Shown: positions 10,221-22,342, counted from the first letter of the stretch. The stretch: 64,000 bases of DNA from Amanita rubescens (GCA_015039365.1 WION01000205.1:34369-98368); one strand, 5' to 3'. Notes: generated by a model not told the origin, from the sequence alone. Numbers and translations are program-made.

Positions 10221-12963
10221 ATGTCTTCCTCAGCAAAGTTAAAAAAGTGGCTGAATGTACCTGACCCATCAGTTAACCATAACAATGCTAGAGAGAAGCA
10301 CTTAGAAGGCTCTGGTCAGTGGCTCCTTGGGGACAAGAGGTATATCAAATGGAAAGAACAATCCAACTCTTTCATGTGGATCAATGGCATTTGTGAGTGG
10401 GATCACAACAAACCAATATTGGTTGTATCTCAAGTACAATTGGTAGCTGGTTGTGGAAAAACACTCATTTGGTTAGTATCACCTTGTTTTACTCATATAA
10501 TTGCTGAAAGTAAGGATAGTTCCACCATCATTGAGGATATCAAAGCCATTGTGCAGGCTCAGCCTGAAACTGGTTTCGCATATTTCTATTTTGACATCAA
10601 TGACAAGGCAAAGCAGAGTTCCAGAAGTCTTATTTCATCCTTAGTCTTGAATCTTACAGCCAAGTCCAACAATTATCTCTCCATGGACAAACTCTATAAC
10701 AAGCATGACAAATTATCTCTCCCAACAAAGGATGAACTTCTCACTCTGCTTATGGAGCTTCTGCAAGGCTTTGGACAAACTTATGTGGTTATTGATGCTT
10801 TGGATGAATGTGACGATGATTATCACAAGTTATTTGATACAGTGATCAAAGTTATTCACAAGTGGCAATTGCCACATTTTCACCTCTTGGTGACCAGCAG
10901 GAGGGAGCAAGATATCATCATGAATATGGAAGAATTGGTCCCAACAGAACTGCACTTGTCTGCAGAATTAGTTGGTTCTGACATCATATCTTACATCAAT
11001 TCAGCTATTGAAAATGATGGTAGATTGAAAAGATGGAGCTCTGAAATACAACAGGACATAAAGGATTCACTAATCAGTGGTGCTAATGGAATGTATGTAT
11101 AACCATGTGTCTTTTAAAGGAGGAGTTAAAGTGCTTGAGCAGGTTCCGTTGGGTTGCATGTCAAATTCAGGAGCTAAAGCACTGTCCAAGCCAGACAGTG
11201 CTTATGGAGACACTGAAAGCCCTTCCAAAGGACCTAGAAACCACATATGATCAAATACTTCAGAGAATTGATGAAAAACAGATATCATTTGCAAAGATTA
11301 TTCTACAATGGCTGGTGTTGGGGATGAGGCCTCTGGGACTTGAGGAGCTAGCCATTGTTGTGACATTTGATGCTTGCAGTGGCAACTTTGATTCCAACTT
11401 GGGATTGGCCCATCCTGATGATGTAATACATATGTGCTCCAGTCTTGTAATAAAGACAGATGACAACAAAGTTCAACTGGCACATGCATCTGTGAAGGAG
11501 TATTTCCTGCACAAACCAAGACAAATTACCCTGTCTGATGTACAATTAGGACATGCTGCCATTGCACATTGCTGTTTGAGTTATATTCTGCTCCATTCTG
11601 AGTCAGAAGGACATCATATCTTCATAATTGATTATCCAGCTGAATTTTGGTCCAATCACTACCAACTTAGCAACAAGAATGAAATCCTACAGGATCTAGC
11701 AAAAAGGTTTTTATGGGATCAACATGGTGCCTTTAAGAGATGGGGAAGACAAAATGATAATCATGCTGCCTTGTGGCTTGAAAATATATATACTGGGCCA
11801 TCACCACTGCATTATGCTGTACTATTTGGCTTGCAAGACATCATAGAAACAACAATTAAAAGCAATAAAAGGAAAATCACAAGAAATGAATGGAGTTGGG
11901 CATACAGTGCACTGGTTGAAATTGCATCAGAGAATGGATATATTGGTATTGTTAGGCTTCTCTTGGACAAAGGTGCAAATGTGAATGCACAAGGTGTGAA
12001 ACATGGCAATGCATTGCAAGCTGCATCAATGGGAGGAAATGCTGAAATTGTTAGGCTTCTCTTGGACAAAGGTGCAAATGTGAATGCACAAGGTGGGCAT
12101 TATGGCAATGCATTGCAAGCTGCATCATTAAGAGGAAATGCTGAAATTGCCAGGCTTCTCTTGGACAAAGGTGCAAATGTGAATGCACAAGGTGGGGGAT
12201 ATAGCAATGCATTGCAAGCTGCATCATTGAGAGGAAATGCTGAAATTGCCAGGCTTCTCTTGGACAAAGGTGCAAATGTGAATGCACAAGGTGGGGAATA
12301 TGGCAATGCATTGCAAGCTGCATCATGGGTGGGAAATGCTGAAATTTCCATGCTTCTCTTGGATAAAGGTGCAGATATGAATGCACAGGGTGGACTGTTT
12401 GGCAATGCATTGCAAGCTGCATCATGGGGAGGTAATGCTGAAATTGCCAGGCTTCTCTTGGACAAAGGTGCAAATGTGAATGCACAAGGTGGGGAATATG
12501 GCAATGCATTGCAAGCTGCACTATGGGGAGGAAACACTGAAATTGCCAGGCTTCTCTTGGACAAAGGTGCAAATGTGAATGCACAAGGTGGGGAATATGG
12601 CAATGCATTGCAAGCTGCATCATGGGGAGGAAATGCTGAAATTGCCAGGCTTCTCTTGGACAAAGGTGCAGATGTGAATGCAAAAGGTGGAGAATATGGC
12701 AATGCATTGCAAGCTGCATCATGGGGAGGAAATGCTGAAATTGCCAGGCTTCTCTTGGACAAAGGTGCAGATGTGAATGCAAAAGGTGGAGAATATGGCA
12801 ATGCATTGCATGCTGCATCATGGGGAGGAAATGCTGAAATTGCCAGGCTTCTCTTGGACAAAGGTGCAAATGTGAATGCACAAGGTGGAGAATATGGCAA
12901 TGCATTGCATGCTGCATCAAGGGGAGGAAATGCTGAAATTGTTAGGCTTCTCTTGGACAAAGG
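10221..12963 (+). CDS. NACHT-ankyrin NLR-like receptor, gene 1, 5' part (interrupted by retrotransposon)
   Basis: Exons 10221-10392, 10447-10471, 10511-11092 and 11143-12963, each with GT-AG borders, continue after the insertion at 45253-45757. Together they give 1,035 codons with no internal stop. Splicing creates the Walker A motif GISGCGKT (residues 56-63), which is broken in the unspliced frame. Walker B is TYVVIDALDECD (about 156-167). The NACHT module is followed by a helical linker (FRWVACQIQELKHCPS onward) and about 11 of 15 ankyrin repeats of 33 residues, consensus ALQAASWGGNAEIARLLLDKG. NACHT proteins of this build act as STAND NTPases in fungal self/non-self recognition; the ligand is unknown. 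An upstream ATG at 10164 is in frame but the WLNVPDPS start at 10221 fits the family. The insertion should truncate the product within the repeats. Confidence 0.9.
11909..12963 (+). repeat. Ankyrin-coding tandem array, gene 1 (99-bp unit)
   Basis: Eleven units in register at DNA and protein level, with four more after the insertion. Units are nearly identical over the helix and loop core (LLLDKGAxVNAQGG), and differences cluster at the residues after ALQAAS and before GN. Such uniformity indicates recent unit duplication or gene conversion. Confidence 0.9.
12959..12963. other. Target-site duplication AAAGG, left
   Basis: AAAGG directly precedes the TG of the left LTR and is repeated at 45248-45252 directly after the CA of the right LTR. 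It falls in the ankyrin codons for D-K-G. Confidence 0.95.
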
Positions 12964-13222
12964 TGTTAGGAGGTGATCCCGACACAATCACTAGGACACT
13001 CGAGACTAGAAACGCGGATGGGAAATGAGAATAAGATTGCGTCTATGGACGACAGAAACAATCATAAGACTAAGGGACATGTAACTAGCGTTCAGATATA
13101 TATACTCGTACTCGTCACTCCCACGCCGTCGTTCCGCGGAATTCTTAGGTAAACGTGGGAACTTCTTGTAACTAAAAGAAAAGAAAATGAAATGAAATAA
13201 AAACGAAATCTCGACCGTTACA
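12964..13222 (-). repeat. 3' LTR (left)
   Basis: 259 bp, starts TGTTAGGAGG and ends CCGTTACA on the plus strand. I found no difference from the right LTR when reading the two side by side. Confidence 0.95.
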
Positions 13223-15368
13223 CCACCCCCTCTTCAAGATTCTCGTCCCGAGAATCATCATCCTCGTCTGCTGTCTTCCGCATATGTTTCCACTCGGCCC
13301 ACTTCTTATTCATGTTCTTTAGATACCCTTTGTCGAATTTTCCGTCTTCCCATCCGAATAGTCGTCGAGGGACTTGTGGGTCAGTATAGTTATGATACCT
13401 CTGGAAAAACTTGGCGGGCATCGCTAACGGTCTCGGTGCGCTCGGTTTCTTCTTATGAAACGCCTGAACTTTGCGATGGGCGTTTTCGAGGTTATCCGCT
13501 GGTTCCCATGTCGCCTCCTCATTTGGGTATCCTTTCCACTTCACTAAATATTCCAATCTCCCCGTCCGACTTCCTTTCTGCATCCTCTGTCTGCTATCGA
13601 TCACTTCTTCCACTTCAAATTCCTTGTCCCTCTTCGTATAATCTTCTTCTTTCTTTTTGTCCCATTCTTTTTCTTGCTCTTTCTGTTTCGGGAATTTGGC
13701 TGGCGTATGGGGTTTCAACAGTACTTCGTTGAAGACGTTATAGATTTTCCAAGACGCTGGTATCTTAACCCGATAAGCCGCTAATCCCACTTTTTCTACT
13801 ACTTCGTAAGGCCCCACAAACTTCCCTTCCAACTTCTTTGTCACTCGTAGGGTGGGGAGGTTTTGCGCGCTGATGTATACCTTATCTCCTCTTCGATAAT
13901 CTCGTGTTGGTTGCCTCTTTTTATCGTATTGTTTTCGCATATTTTCTGCCGCTCTATTCAGTCCTCGTCGTGCTTGATCGCATGCTTCCACCAGTCGATC
14001 AACCCATTCGTCTACCGCCTGCACCTTCCGTTCCACCGTCAATTCGAGCCCTTTATTGGGATTTCGCCCGTTATTCAAGAAGAAGGGAGAGAATCCCGTT
14101 GCTGAGTGTACTCGATCGTTATGGCAGAATTGGGCTACCGCCAGCCAATCACTCCAATCGTCTTGTTGATGATTTACGAACATCGTCAGGAATTCTTTTA
14201 CTTCCTGATTTACTCGTTCGGTCTGTCCATCAGTTTGAGGGTGGTATGCCGTCGAAGGGTTGGCTTTGATCTGGAGTACATGGTATAATTCCTTCATGAA
14301 TTTCGATACGAACTGTGGTCCTCTATCACTAATTACTTTCTCCGGTATCCCGTGTTCTCTGAAAACATGATCTCGAAATAGTACCGCTACTCCTTCACTT
14401 GACAGTGTCGTATTCGTGGGTATGAAGTACGCCTTTTTGGTGAATCGGTCCACTACTACAAGTATCGCGTTGAATCCTTTGGATTCAGGTAACGGTCCAA
14501 TCATGTCCACGGATATGACGCTCCACGGTCCTCTAGGTACTTCGTTGGGATGGAGGGGTGCTGCCTTCTTTTGTCGGTCTGGTTTTACTGTCTGACAGGT
14601 TCGGCAACTGCGTACATAGTCTTCCACATCTCTCCTCATTCCCGGCCACCAATAGTTTCGTAACATTAGTTCGATCGTTTTGTCTACTCCTGAGTGTCCC
14701 CAACGATGATGTTCCGCGATGAATTGTTCTCGCAGTTTTTGGACCTTCGGAATATACACCCTTTCTTGCCACGTCACCAATCCTCCTTCTCTCACTCGCC
14801 ATCCGTCTTCTTTATTCTCCACCGCTCTCTCGACCTTCTCCTCCCATTGCCTCCGATTTATCTTTCTCAACTCATTTTCCATTTTATGCAGATCATCTCC
14901 TTCTTCCCATACTCGTATGAAATATTCTTTTTTCAACAATGTCGTCCCTTCGTTATCCGCTTCTCCTTTATCATGATCCGCCCTGCGAGATAAGGCATCG
15001 GCCTTGGTGTTGGTTTTTCCGGGTCTGTGCTTTAGGATGAAGTTGTACTCCTGTAGATCTAGTACCCATCGCGCCTGTCTTCGATTGATGTTTTGAGGTT
15101 TTCGGAAATAAGTGAGATTTTGATGATCGGTTAGAATCTCAATCTGTTCTTCCGTTCCTTTCAAATAGTGAGACCATTCGTATAAGGCATGCATAACCGC
15201 CAACAGTTCTTTATCGTACACCTCGTAATTCCTTTCAGCGGGATTTAATGATTTTGAGATGAACGCTACTGGTCTCCACGTGCCGTCTTCTTGCTGTTGG
15301 GATAATACCGCTCCCATGGCAAAGTCCGATGCGTCCGTTTCTACTCGATATTTTCCTTTGTCTGACGG
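13218..15368 (-). CDS. Ty3/gypsy pol 3' part: RNase H, integrase, chromodomain
   Basis: Continuous frame on the minus strand. It begins at the breakpoint with PSDKGKYRVETDASDFAMG and enters RNase H (ETDAS, then YEVYDKELLAV and LTDHQNL). Integrase has the HHCC zinc finger (HHRWGHSG...CRTCQ) and the D-D-E core (VDMIGPLP, ISDRGPQF, TDGQTERVNQEV), then a GPY/F-like GKFVGPYEVVEKVG. The chromodomain reads EVEEVIDSRQ...LEYLVKWKGYPNEEATWEP. The frame ends at 13218, reaching the polypurine tract and overlapping the LTR edge by a few bases. It is separated from its upstream half (ending at 38319) by the 23-kb insert, so it cannot be translated as part of pol. Confidence 0.93.
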   Translation of the reverse strand, partial: PSDKGKYRVETDASDFAMGAVLSQQQEDGTWRPVAFISKSLNPAERNYEVYDKELLAVMHALYEWSHYLKGTEEQIEILTDHQNLTYFRKPQNINRRQARWVLDLQEYNFILKHRPGKTNTKADALSRRADHDKGEADNEGTTLLKKEYFIRVWEEGDDLHKMENELRKINRRQWEEKVERAVENKEDGWRVREGGLVTWQERVYIPKVQKLREQFIAEHHRWGHSGVDKTIELMLRNYWWPGMRRDVEDYVRSCRTCQTVKPDRQKKAAPLHPNEVPRGPWSVISVDMIGPLPESKGFNAILVVVDRFTKKAYFIPTNTTLSSEGVAVLFRDHVFREHGIPEKVISDRGPQFVSKFMKELYHVLQIKANPSTAYHPQTDGQTERVNQEVKEFLTMFVNHQQDDWSDWLAVAQFCHNDRVHSATGFSPFFLNNGRNPNKGLELTVERKVQAVDEWVDRLVEACDQARRGLNRAAENMRKQYDKKRQPTRDYRRGDKVYISAQNLPTLRVTKKLEGKFVGPYEVVEKVGLAAYRVKIPASWKIYNVFNEVLLKPHTPAKFPKQKEQEKEWDKKKEEDYTKRDKEFEVEEVIDSRQRMQKGSRTGRLEYLVKWKGYPNEEATWEPADNLENAHRKVQAFHKKKPSAPRPLAMPAKFFQRYHNYTDPQVPRRLFGWEDGKFDKGYLKNMNKKWAEWKHMRKTADEDDDSRDENLEEGVV
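13223..13235 (-). promoter_or_regulatory. Polypurine tract
   Basis: On the coding strand AGAGGGGGTGG immediately precedes the 3' LTR, the expected position of the plus-strand primer. It coincides with the end of the pol frame. Confidence 0.75.
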
Positions 15369-15742
15369 TATTCCGAGGCCGACTGAAAGGAAGGCTTCGG
15401 TTTTATGCTGGCGAGCTCAACGTGTGGGAATGTTCCCGTTAAAACCCGGCGAATTGCCGTGATGGGATCATATAATCAATGTACAATAGTGCACAGCTTC
15501 GTCAACGAACGCCCTCGCGCTGCAGCCGTATCCACTGCAACCTCCTGCATCCCACTGTACCCCACAGAGCTTCAGGTAAGTCAGGTTAAACCTGGATTTT
15601 GATGATGCTCACCCACTGCCCCCCCTTCCCTAGTGTTGACATCGGCTCGGTTATAGCCAGCCGTGAGCGTCCGCCTCCTTTGCCTTGGCCAATGATGCCG
15701 GGCGAATCCCAGAGGTTCCACTGGCCATGATGAGGCTGGCGC

Positions 15743-16987
15743 TTGCCACATGGTAGTGCCATCTACAAGCACTTGCATTCCCAGCACCCAGCCCCGCTTT
15801 CGCCCCTCAGTCCCAATATCTTGCTGTCGACCCCATCCACACTCTTGCATTCAGCAGCCGCTCTGGCTCTTGCACTTCAGAGACAGGTTCAATTTGAACA
15901 ATTGCAGCAACAATTGTTGAATGAACAGATTAGGCTACAACGCCTCCGGAACATGCAAGTGATCACAATCAAAGGACGATTTGTCGTATGTACTCGCTTT
16001 TTCATTGTTTGTAACTCAACTAACAACTCCTAGGACGAGTTTATGGACCTTCCACTCCTCCGAACCCGCACACAACCCACTCAAACTATCACAGAAGGAA
16101 GGCAGTGCTCCAACAGCGGTAGTGACAGTGAACCTGGGACTGATGCTTCTATCACCACCGTTGGCTCCGTAGTCATTGTCAACGTTGTCCCAGATCGCAG
16201 TGGAACTATTGTTGCTTGGCCAGCATGGGACGAACTGACCCTTCCCTCTCCAATGCGCAATATCACCCAACGCCATACTCACGTCGCTCCCAATAACACC
16301 CAACTTCAGCAGGCTTCTCTAGCATCAGAATACAGATGCGATACCCCATCCCCTTCCACTTCCACCGACACTTCATGCACTGAGATGGAAACCGAAGATG
16401 AGCCCAAACTTGATGCAGATGGCGACAACCTTGCAAATCGTACCACCACTCCCTGCTGCAGCGATGGACACCTGTATATCAATGCTGTCCTGAACGCTGG
16501 CCAGAGACCTCAGCTGGATTTGCCTGTATACCCACATAGCCATGTATTGAGCTCGGGGTCTACACCCGCTTCAGCATCCGCATCTCCGTACTGCGCCCAT
16601 AATGCCAATCATCAGCCACGATTTGGACCTCTCCGTGACCAGGCTGCCGCACTAGCTGGTGTAGGTGACTGTGACGCACACATCATCATTTCCGACGCTG
16701 CTGGCAGTACAGGCATCGTTGGCGAAAGCTTGAACATGGCCTTGGGTGTTGGTGTCGGCATAGATGGAATGGAGAGTTTGCAGGCCAATGACGATTTTGC
16801 GATGGGTGTGATGGGTGCAATGGGTGCAATGGGTGCGACAGTTGTGATTGTTCTGGATACGCACATATGGAGATTGAATACTTTGAACGCTATGATATTG
16901 GCTGGCAAATATATACTCTATGATACAGGATTTACTTTAAGTTGTACAGTGGGTAGTATGGATGAGTTGCGATATGTTGCGAACTAG
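15743..16987 (+). CDS. Hypothetical protein, Gln/Leu-rich coiled-coil N-terminus
   Basis: Exons 15743-15985 and 16034-16987 join through a GTATGT...CCTAG intron to ...GRFVDEFMDLPLL, an open frame of about 398 residues. Residues about 40-75 (LALALQRQVQFEQLQQQLL...RLQRLRNMQ) predict a coiled coil. The rest is low in known motifs, Ser/Thr-rich in the middle, with a Gly/Met run near the end (MGVMGAMGAMGA). A related but broken copy lies at 23660-24500 in the same orientation. I do not recognise a family. The start is uncertain because the first ATG follows other open sequence. Confidence 0.5.
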
Positions 16988-17255
16988 TATCATAGAACGT
17001 ACTGGTACAATCTTTTGAACAATAGGAATACATAACCGGCATATGATTTGGAGCACATGGCAGTGCTAGGGGCGCATTAGGCACAGGATGACATGTTAAT
17101 CCACCGCCATGGGGTTTGTTTCTCCCTGAGAGATGGGTATGACATCAGCGATTTCCTTTCTGGTGTTTTCAGCGCCGTCATCATCCCGTTCTCCATCAAC
17201 CCTCCTGCGCATTGTTACCTTTTCCTCTTCTTTATAATAATCAATATTCCTCTTC

Positions 17256-18402
17256 AACCGAGTGTTTTGCTTGAGTTTTTTGGTGCGAGTATCAGTATCA
17301 TTCTGGGATAATGATTGCGTATTAAGCGGCAGGTACTACTATCTGTGATATAAATGATATGACTTGCCTGCGTAAAATTGGTGTCCATTATTGTTACGCT
17401 GCGTAGCACAGCATTCAGCTTATACATGCCTCCTCGAAGAGGTACAAGCATTAAGGTTGCTTTAACCTCTACTATGTCTCCGACACGAAAGCGCACAGGG
17501 GCAATTGTCTCATATCTGTGAATATAGTAGGTAGAATTAGTAATGATTACAAGAATATGTATGTTTGGCGCGGTAATCCTTACTTGATGGCATCTTTAAT
17601 ATCCATTTGACGGTTGTAGTACTTTACTTCGTTTTGCTCACAATGTATGAAATTATTGTTAACAAGACCTGCTAAGATGCCAGATGGATCAATGTCGCTT
17701 GTAAATGGAATTTGTTGTGCGTATGGTTCATGGTGTTTATTAGTGAAGTAGCGATTGGTGAAATGTAGACCAAGATGCTCATCGCAGTTACCAATAATAG
17801 TGGATTCCTGGAGTTTGTCTTCTGGTATGTGGCGTTCAAAAATGGATTGGATTTTACCGATAGTTTTGATACACTTTTCGAATCTTTCCGTACCAAACCC
17901 TGTTAATGTAACAGTTTGGCGTAAGAACCTCGTACGGTTCGCTGTTTGTCGTCTAAGATAAAATCATCATCTGCTGTTTGATTACGCCAATTGAAATGGA
18001 TATGTGCTTTACCTTATTGTTTCTGTAAAAGGCGGCAGATCGTGTTGCCAAAGAACACCTTGTATGGTAACGACAACCTCTTCCAGTTCAGCAGGGTCCA
18101 CCAATGCAATGTTGTCCTTTGCATAAACTAAGTGCCATATGTTGCTATTGTGGTTGGATTGATAAACGCGATATTTTGAAGTCCAATTTGTTGACTGTAT
18201 AAAATTCAAATAATTGTTATACCAATAATATAGAAGCTAACATACGTTTGTTAAATCAGCTAGCTGGATGCCTGCATGTGAAGAAATTGATCGTTCCATA
18301 GCAATTTCTTCAAGCCTTTCACCTGGTATGGTTTTCGAATTGTATGAACATAAAATTCTGAAAAAACTTACTAGCACCTTTAGTGTCATAGTTGTCTTTC
18401 AT
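17256..18402 (-). CDS. Conserved hypothetical protein, OB-fold/RPA-like
   Basis: Minus-strand gene beginning with ATG at 18402 and several small exons: GARERLEEIAMERSISSHAG, STNWTSKYRVYQSNHNSNIW, then RRQTANRTRFLRQTVTLTGFG and a long exon ending INDAIK-type sequence at about 17585. The last exon starts YETIAPVRFRVGDIVEVKAT. The phrases YAKDNIALVDPAELEEVVVT and VRFRVGDIVEVKATLMLVPLRGG...VLRSVTIMD recall single-strand DNA-binding OB folds, but the assignment is tentative. Proteins with the same FxxGDIVE pattern are common in Agaricomycetes, usually unnamed. RPA-like proteins are carried by some plant Helitrons, which would fit the setting. It is transcribed divergently from the gene at 19828. 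Confidence 0.5.
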
Positions 18403-18730
18403 CGTTGATATTGCTCAGTTTCTTAGTGTTTGTTTCGGAGAGTAGCAAGCAAAACTAGGAGGATAAGAGACGCTCTTCAGGTGCCATTCATCTGTACATA
18501 ATAACAACCCAGGTCCCAGCCTAACGCCGTTAGTACTACAAGTTGCGTCGCTTGTTTCCCAGTATGGCGGCAAGGCTGAGCAGATTACCTCACTCCCGCT
18601 TTTCTGTGCTTGATTAGGCACAGTGGTACCCAAATGGGGGGCACTTAGTTGAGCTTAATATCCGTATACAGAAAAGATACTGATTGCGTTATTATACTAT
18701 ATTTAAATGCTTCTTTTTCCCCTTCAGCAG

Positions 18731-18955
18731 CTAGAGCACTTCAGAAATGCACCGGAGCTGTCCCGAGTGCCTGAAGCATCTGCCAGCTGCTAGAGCGTTT
18801 CAGAATCCCAGCAGCTAGAGCGCTTCATAAATGCACCGGAGCTGTCCCGAGTGCCTGAATCATCTCCCAGCTGCTGAAGCGTTTCAGAATCCCAGCTGCT
18901 AGAGCGCTTCAGAAATGCACCGGAGTTGTTCCGAGTGCCTGAAGCATCTCCCAGG
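18731..18955. repeat. 84-bp tandem repeat, 2.7 units
   Basis: Units start at 18731, 18815 and 18899 with CTAGAGCRCTTCAKAAATGC and contain CGGAGYTGTYCCGAGTGCC. Variation between units is a few bases. It sits in the intergenic region between the divergent genes at 17256-18402 and 19828-22342. A further looser duplication links 19028-19170 with 19505-19660 (shared TATAAAATATACCGRTTG). Confidence 0.8.
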
Positions 18956-19827
18956 AGGATTTGCTGATACATAATAGATAACCCTGGCAATTCATGATAA
19001 CTCCAGAGAGAAGTCATCTGCTCTTTACCCGTCACCTTGGATTGCTTTGTTATTATTAAGATGTCTATCAATGCTTCTATAAAATATACCGATTGCATTT
19101 TTATACTATACTCATTATATTTTCTTCTCTGTTGAGCCGTCGTGAATTGTCAGGGTTATTTACACCCAATTCTGTAATTCCACATTGTACGATACCTAAT
19201 ACTCTTGACTTTCAGTACGTATTGGCCCTAAGTTCAACAATATGCTTGTTTTCTTCATAATTATAATATTATACATTTATTTCTGCAAATACTAGCAAGC
19301 ATGCAATCTTGACTGTTAGAACTTAGTACTGCATCGGTGCGGCGATGTTTGTCACCTTCCATATCAGTGAAACCAGGGGTGCTTCAACCTTCAGGCACTC
19401 CAGGAACATAATCCAGAGTACCTGAAGCTCAGTGTGCGCTCCTCCAGGGTTGTCATTACTTGTCATTGTGGGTTGATCACAGGATGCTCAAGTGCTCCTT
19501 GTCGTCATCATGGGTAAATGTTATTATCAAGATGCGTACCACTGCATTCATAAAATATACCGGTTGAATATTTATGCTATACTTATTATGTTTCTCTTGG
19601 ATGTGGAGCCGTCTTGAATTGCCAGGGATACGTATGTCTAATTCCAGTAATACTATACTAGAAATAGTACTACCATATAATATATAAGTCTCTGTGCCAC
19701 GTAACTTCTACTCAGTAAAGTCGCCAACCCGCTAACCGTCTGCCACCCCCATCTTCATTTTTTCCACCGTTGCTCTGTTAAACCTTGCCACTTTCCACTA
19801 TCTGTATCTCCTTGTTTATCTATAAAG
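18956..19827. other. Divergent intergenic region with internal duplication
   Basis: AT-rich. The stretch 19028-19170 is repeated in diverged form at 19505-19660, each ending in sequence like GAGCCGTCKTGAATTGYCAGGG. The stretch 19660-19827 just before the ATG has TATATAAG at about 19681 and pyrimidine-rich sequence, which could serve as a promoter for the gene to the right. Confidence 0.5.
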
Positions 19828-22342
19828 ATGCCCTCTTCAAGTCGTTCAAAGACAAGGTACATTATATTTCGCATTTGCATTTAGCATATCTGACTAACTT
19901 CAATCATTAGTAAATCCCAGGCTGTTGTGCGAAATTCTGGTTCTGAATCGGAATTACCTTTAAAATCTAAGTATTCGTATGCCGCTCCATTTTCATTTCA
20001 GCGTTTTTCTTACTCATTAATATTATAGCTCTCCGTCAAAGAAATCAGTTCCGAAACGTAAGATAAAGAAAGAAGAAGATAAAGTTGAAGAGAATTCGTC
20101 GTAAGTGATATATCTTGTTTATTTCCTTTCGTTCACAATATTGTCATAGGGACCAAGAGACTGGTGGTGTTAGAAAAAAGCAGCGTTTACTTAGCCCTTG
20201 GCCTGCTTCACCTGAATCCAGTAAGAGAGTGTGAGTTATCGTATCATTCCTTGATATTTGCAAAACTCTCAGTTCACCATGGTACTAGATCTAAACGATC
20301 TGAAAAGGTGAAATATATGGCAGATGCCATAGTACAGTCTGACGATGAATTGTATGAACAGAGTTATCAAGTAGTATTATTAAAAGCTCTGACTCTTTTT
20401 GTATATACTAGACTTTCCGATGATGCGAAAACTTCAAGCAAGAAAGTGAAAAAGACAATGACTATCAAGGGTTACGTTCCGAAGAAGGTGAACTATGTAG
20501 AAATAGAGGATGATTCTCAGGAGGAAGTTGAGACGTCTGAAGGGCAGTTTGATGATGAGCCAAAAACACCGTCCAAAGGCAAGGATGGCAAGGTAAGTTC
20601 AATATTCTTAGTATTCGTACTAATAGATTTTAACTAATCATTGGATGTAGAAACACGGTAAAGAAACTCAAGTTTTTGGCGATGAATTTGACGATTTGAA
20701 AACCTCTGTGAAAGGCAAGGTGAGTTGTGTTCAATTTATCTCGTAGAAATGTATTGATATCAATAATGATCTCAAAAAGAATAGAAAAGGAATGGCGGTC
20801 GATTCAGTGGTAGAACTCACTCGGAGCAAGTAAGTTTTCTATTTGCTTTGATTCAATCTTTATTAATACTTTGACGCTTTGATATTTTTGTTTCTAGAAA
20901 ACTTTATCCTAGAGATATGGATGTTCCAGATGATTCTGATTATGATAATCAGGAAGATGTGGAACCGGTCATAACAGACTTGATGCCCTTGGAAAAGCAG
21001 GATCCAAAATTACGTGCTGATTACATTGCCGTACCAGAAATACCGTATGTGCTCTCAGAATCTAACACGATATATCTCTACAACTATGTTCTTTATATAG
21101 GTATAAAGAAATGCAATCTTTCTTCAAGGGAAACCATGCAACCGAAGAGTATTCTCTTGTATGGGGAGCTTTAGAAACTGAAGGCGATGAAGGCGTGCTC
21201 AGGTATGCTTAAAATACTTATGACAATATCAACTCTATTGATTAAGCTTGTTATAGACGCTTAAGATTGGCTGTTCGTTTTACACACAGTCTACCCTTCA
21301 TCAACCCTTCATGTATTCCTTTATCTATGGTTCAACGAGAAAATGATCGGGTCATTTTAGCCAATGCGCAATTCAAGAAACAGTCTGCAGTTTTCCTTAC
21401 CACAGGTGTCGTGAGCTATTGCCAACTTATCATGCCGGGGAACAGCTTAACTACTGGGAATTATAAAGTTAAACAAATTTTATTATGTCCCTTTGGTGTT
21501 GAGTATGAGCGGGCTAGCGCTTTCATTGGGGGGGCTTTAGACATAAGTGATTACGTAGGTCAGCTCTCTGATGGAAATTTAGTATTTGTCACTCGTGGAG
21601 AATCGTACGGTGGAAGCGGTCAGACTGGAGTAACATGTAAGTTTACCATTAATCATGGGTCACGTTCAATGGTTGATCTTTGATTAATAGCCCCAGGTCC
21701 CTCTACGCCATCAAAGACTCACCGTGGTCGCAAAGTTATTAACTTCAAGAAAACACCCGCTTTATCTTTTCCTAACAGCTTAAATTTTACGGACGATGGT
21801 AGGAAACTTCACTATTTTTAAACTAAATCTTATGGTTCTGCACAGTTCCTATATATGACATTCGTCGGAACAATAATTTTGCATTCACTTCCGATGATCT
21901 AGTCAACCTCCATCAGCTTCCCTTATATGAACAAGGAACGTCAGATTTACCTCCTGAAACTCTGGCTACAATTGGCTATACTGTCAGTAGCTATCCTTAT
22001 CGCGCTGCCAATCACTCCTGGCAAGGATATACTGTGATTAGTCTCAACATTTTATTCGTTATTGCATTGGGACATGTAAATCGAGCCAAACTTACAATTC
22101 TCAGTGACAAGATGTATAAGTATCCCGACGACGTAAGTTGTATTTTGGCATCATTTGTTCACATAATTGCTCAAGAATCATCTCCAGGAATGAGAGCAGG
22201 AATTACATTCTGCAGAATGTATATATGTACGACAAATATTGTAACAATGAGAATAAGAGCGTACTATCTGATCACGGTGTATTCCAAGAATGTAATTTCA
22301 TTTTGTTTCATGGATGAATACGCATCTCAGCAAGTTATCTAA
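19828..22342 (+). CDS. Conserved hypothetical Lys/Glu-rich nuclear-type protein
   Basis: ATG at 19828 (MPSSSRSKTSKSQ) and about ten exons with short GT-AG introns. The N-terminal third is Lys/Glu/Ser-rich with basic clusters (SPSKKSVPKRKIKKEEDK, VRKKQR, SKRSEKVKYM) and looks nuclear and disordered. The middle has EEVETSEGQFDDEPKTPSKG. The C-terminal half is ordered: VFLTTGVVSYCQLIMPGN, EYERASAFIGGALDISDYVGQ, GRKVINFKKT, VPIYDIRRNNNFAF and IGYTVSSYPYRAANHSW...VISLNILFVIALG near 22070. I recall proteins of this pattern as frequent, unnamed Agaricomycete genes. Function unknown. The last exon border is uncertain; coding may end soon after 22075 rather than at 22342. Confidence 0.55.

Noticed and set aside
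12051..12987. Long minus-strand frames of about 290 residues opposite the ankyrin array of gene 1
   Set aside because: The 99-bp unit happens to lack stops in these frames, so they stay open as long as the array lasts. They encode no sensible fold.
13218..15368. Active standalone retrotransposon polyprotein
   Set aside because: It lacks protease and reverse transcriptase, which lie 23 kb away beyond the nested insert.
16043..16987. Single-exon gene starting at 16043
   Set aside because: A GT-AG intron joins it in frame to 15743-15985, and the same intron is preserved in the second copy, so the spliced model is preferred.
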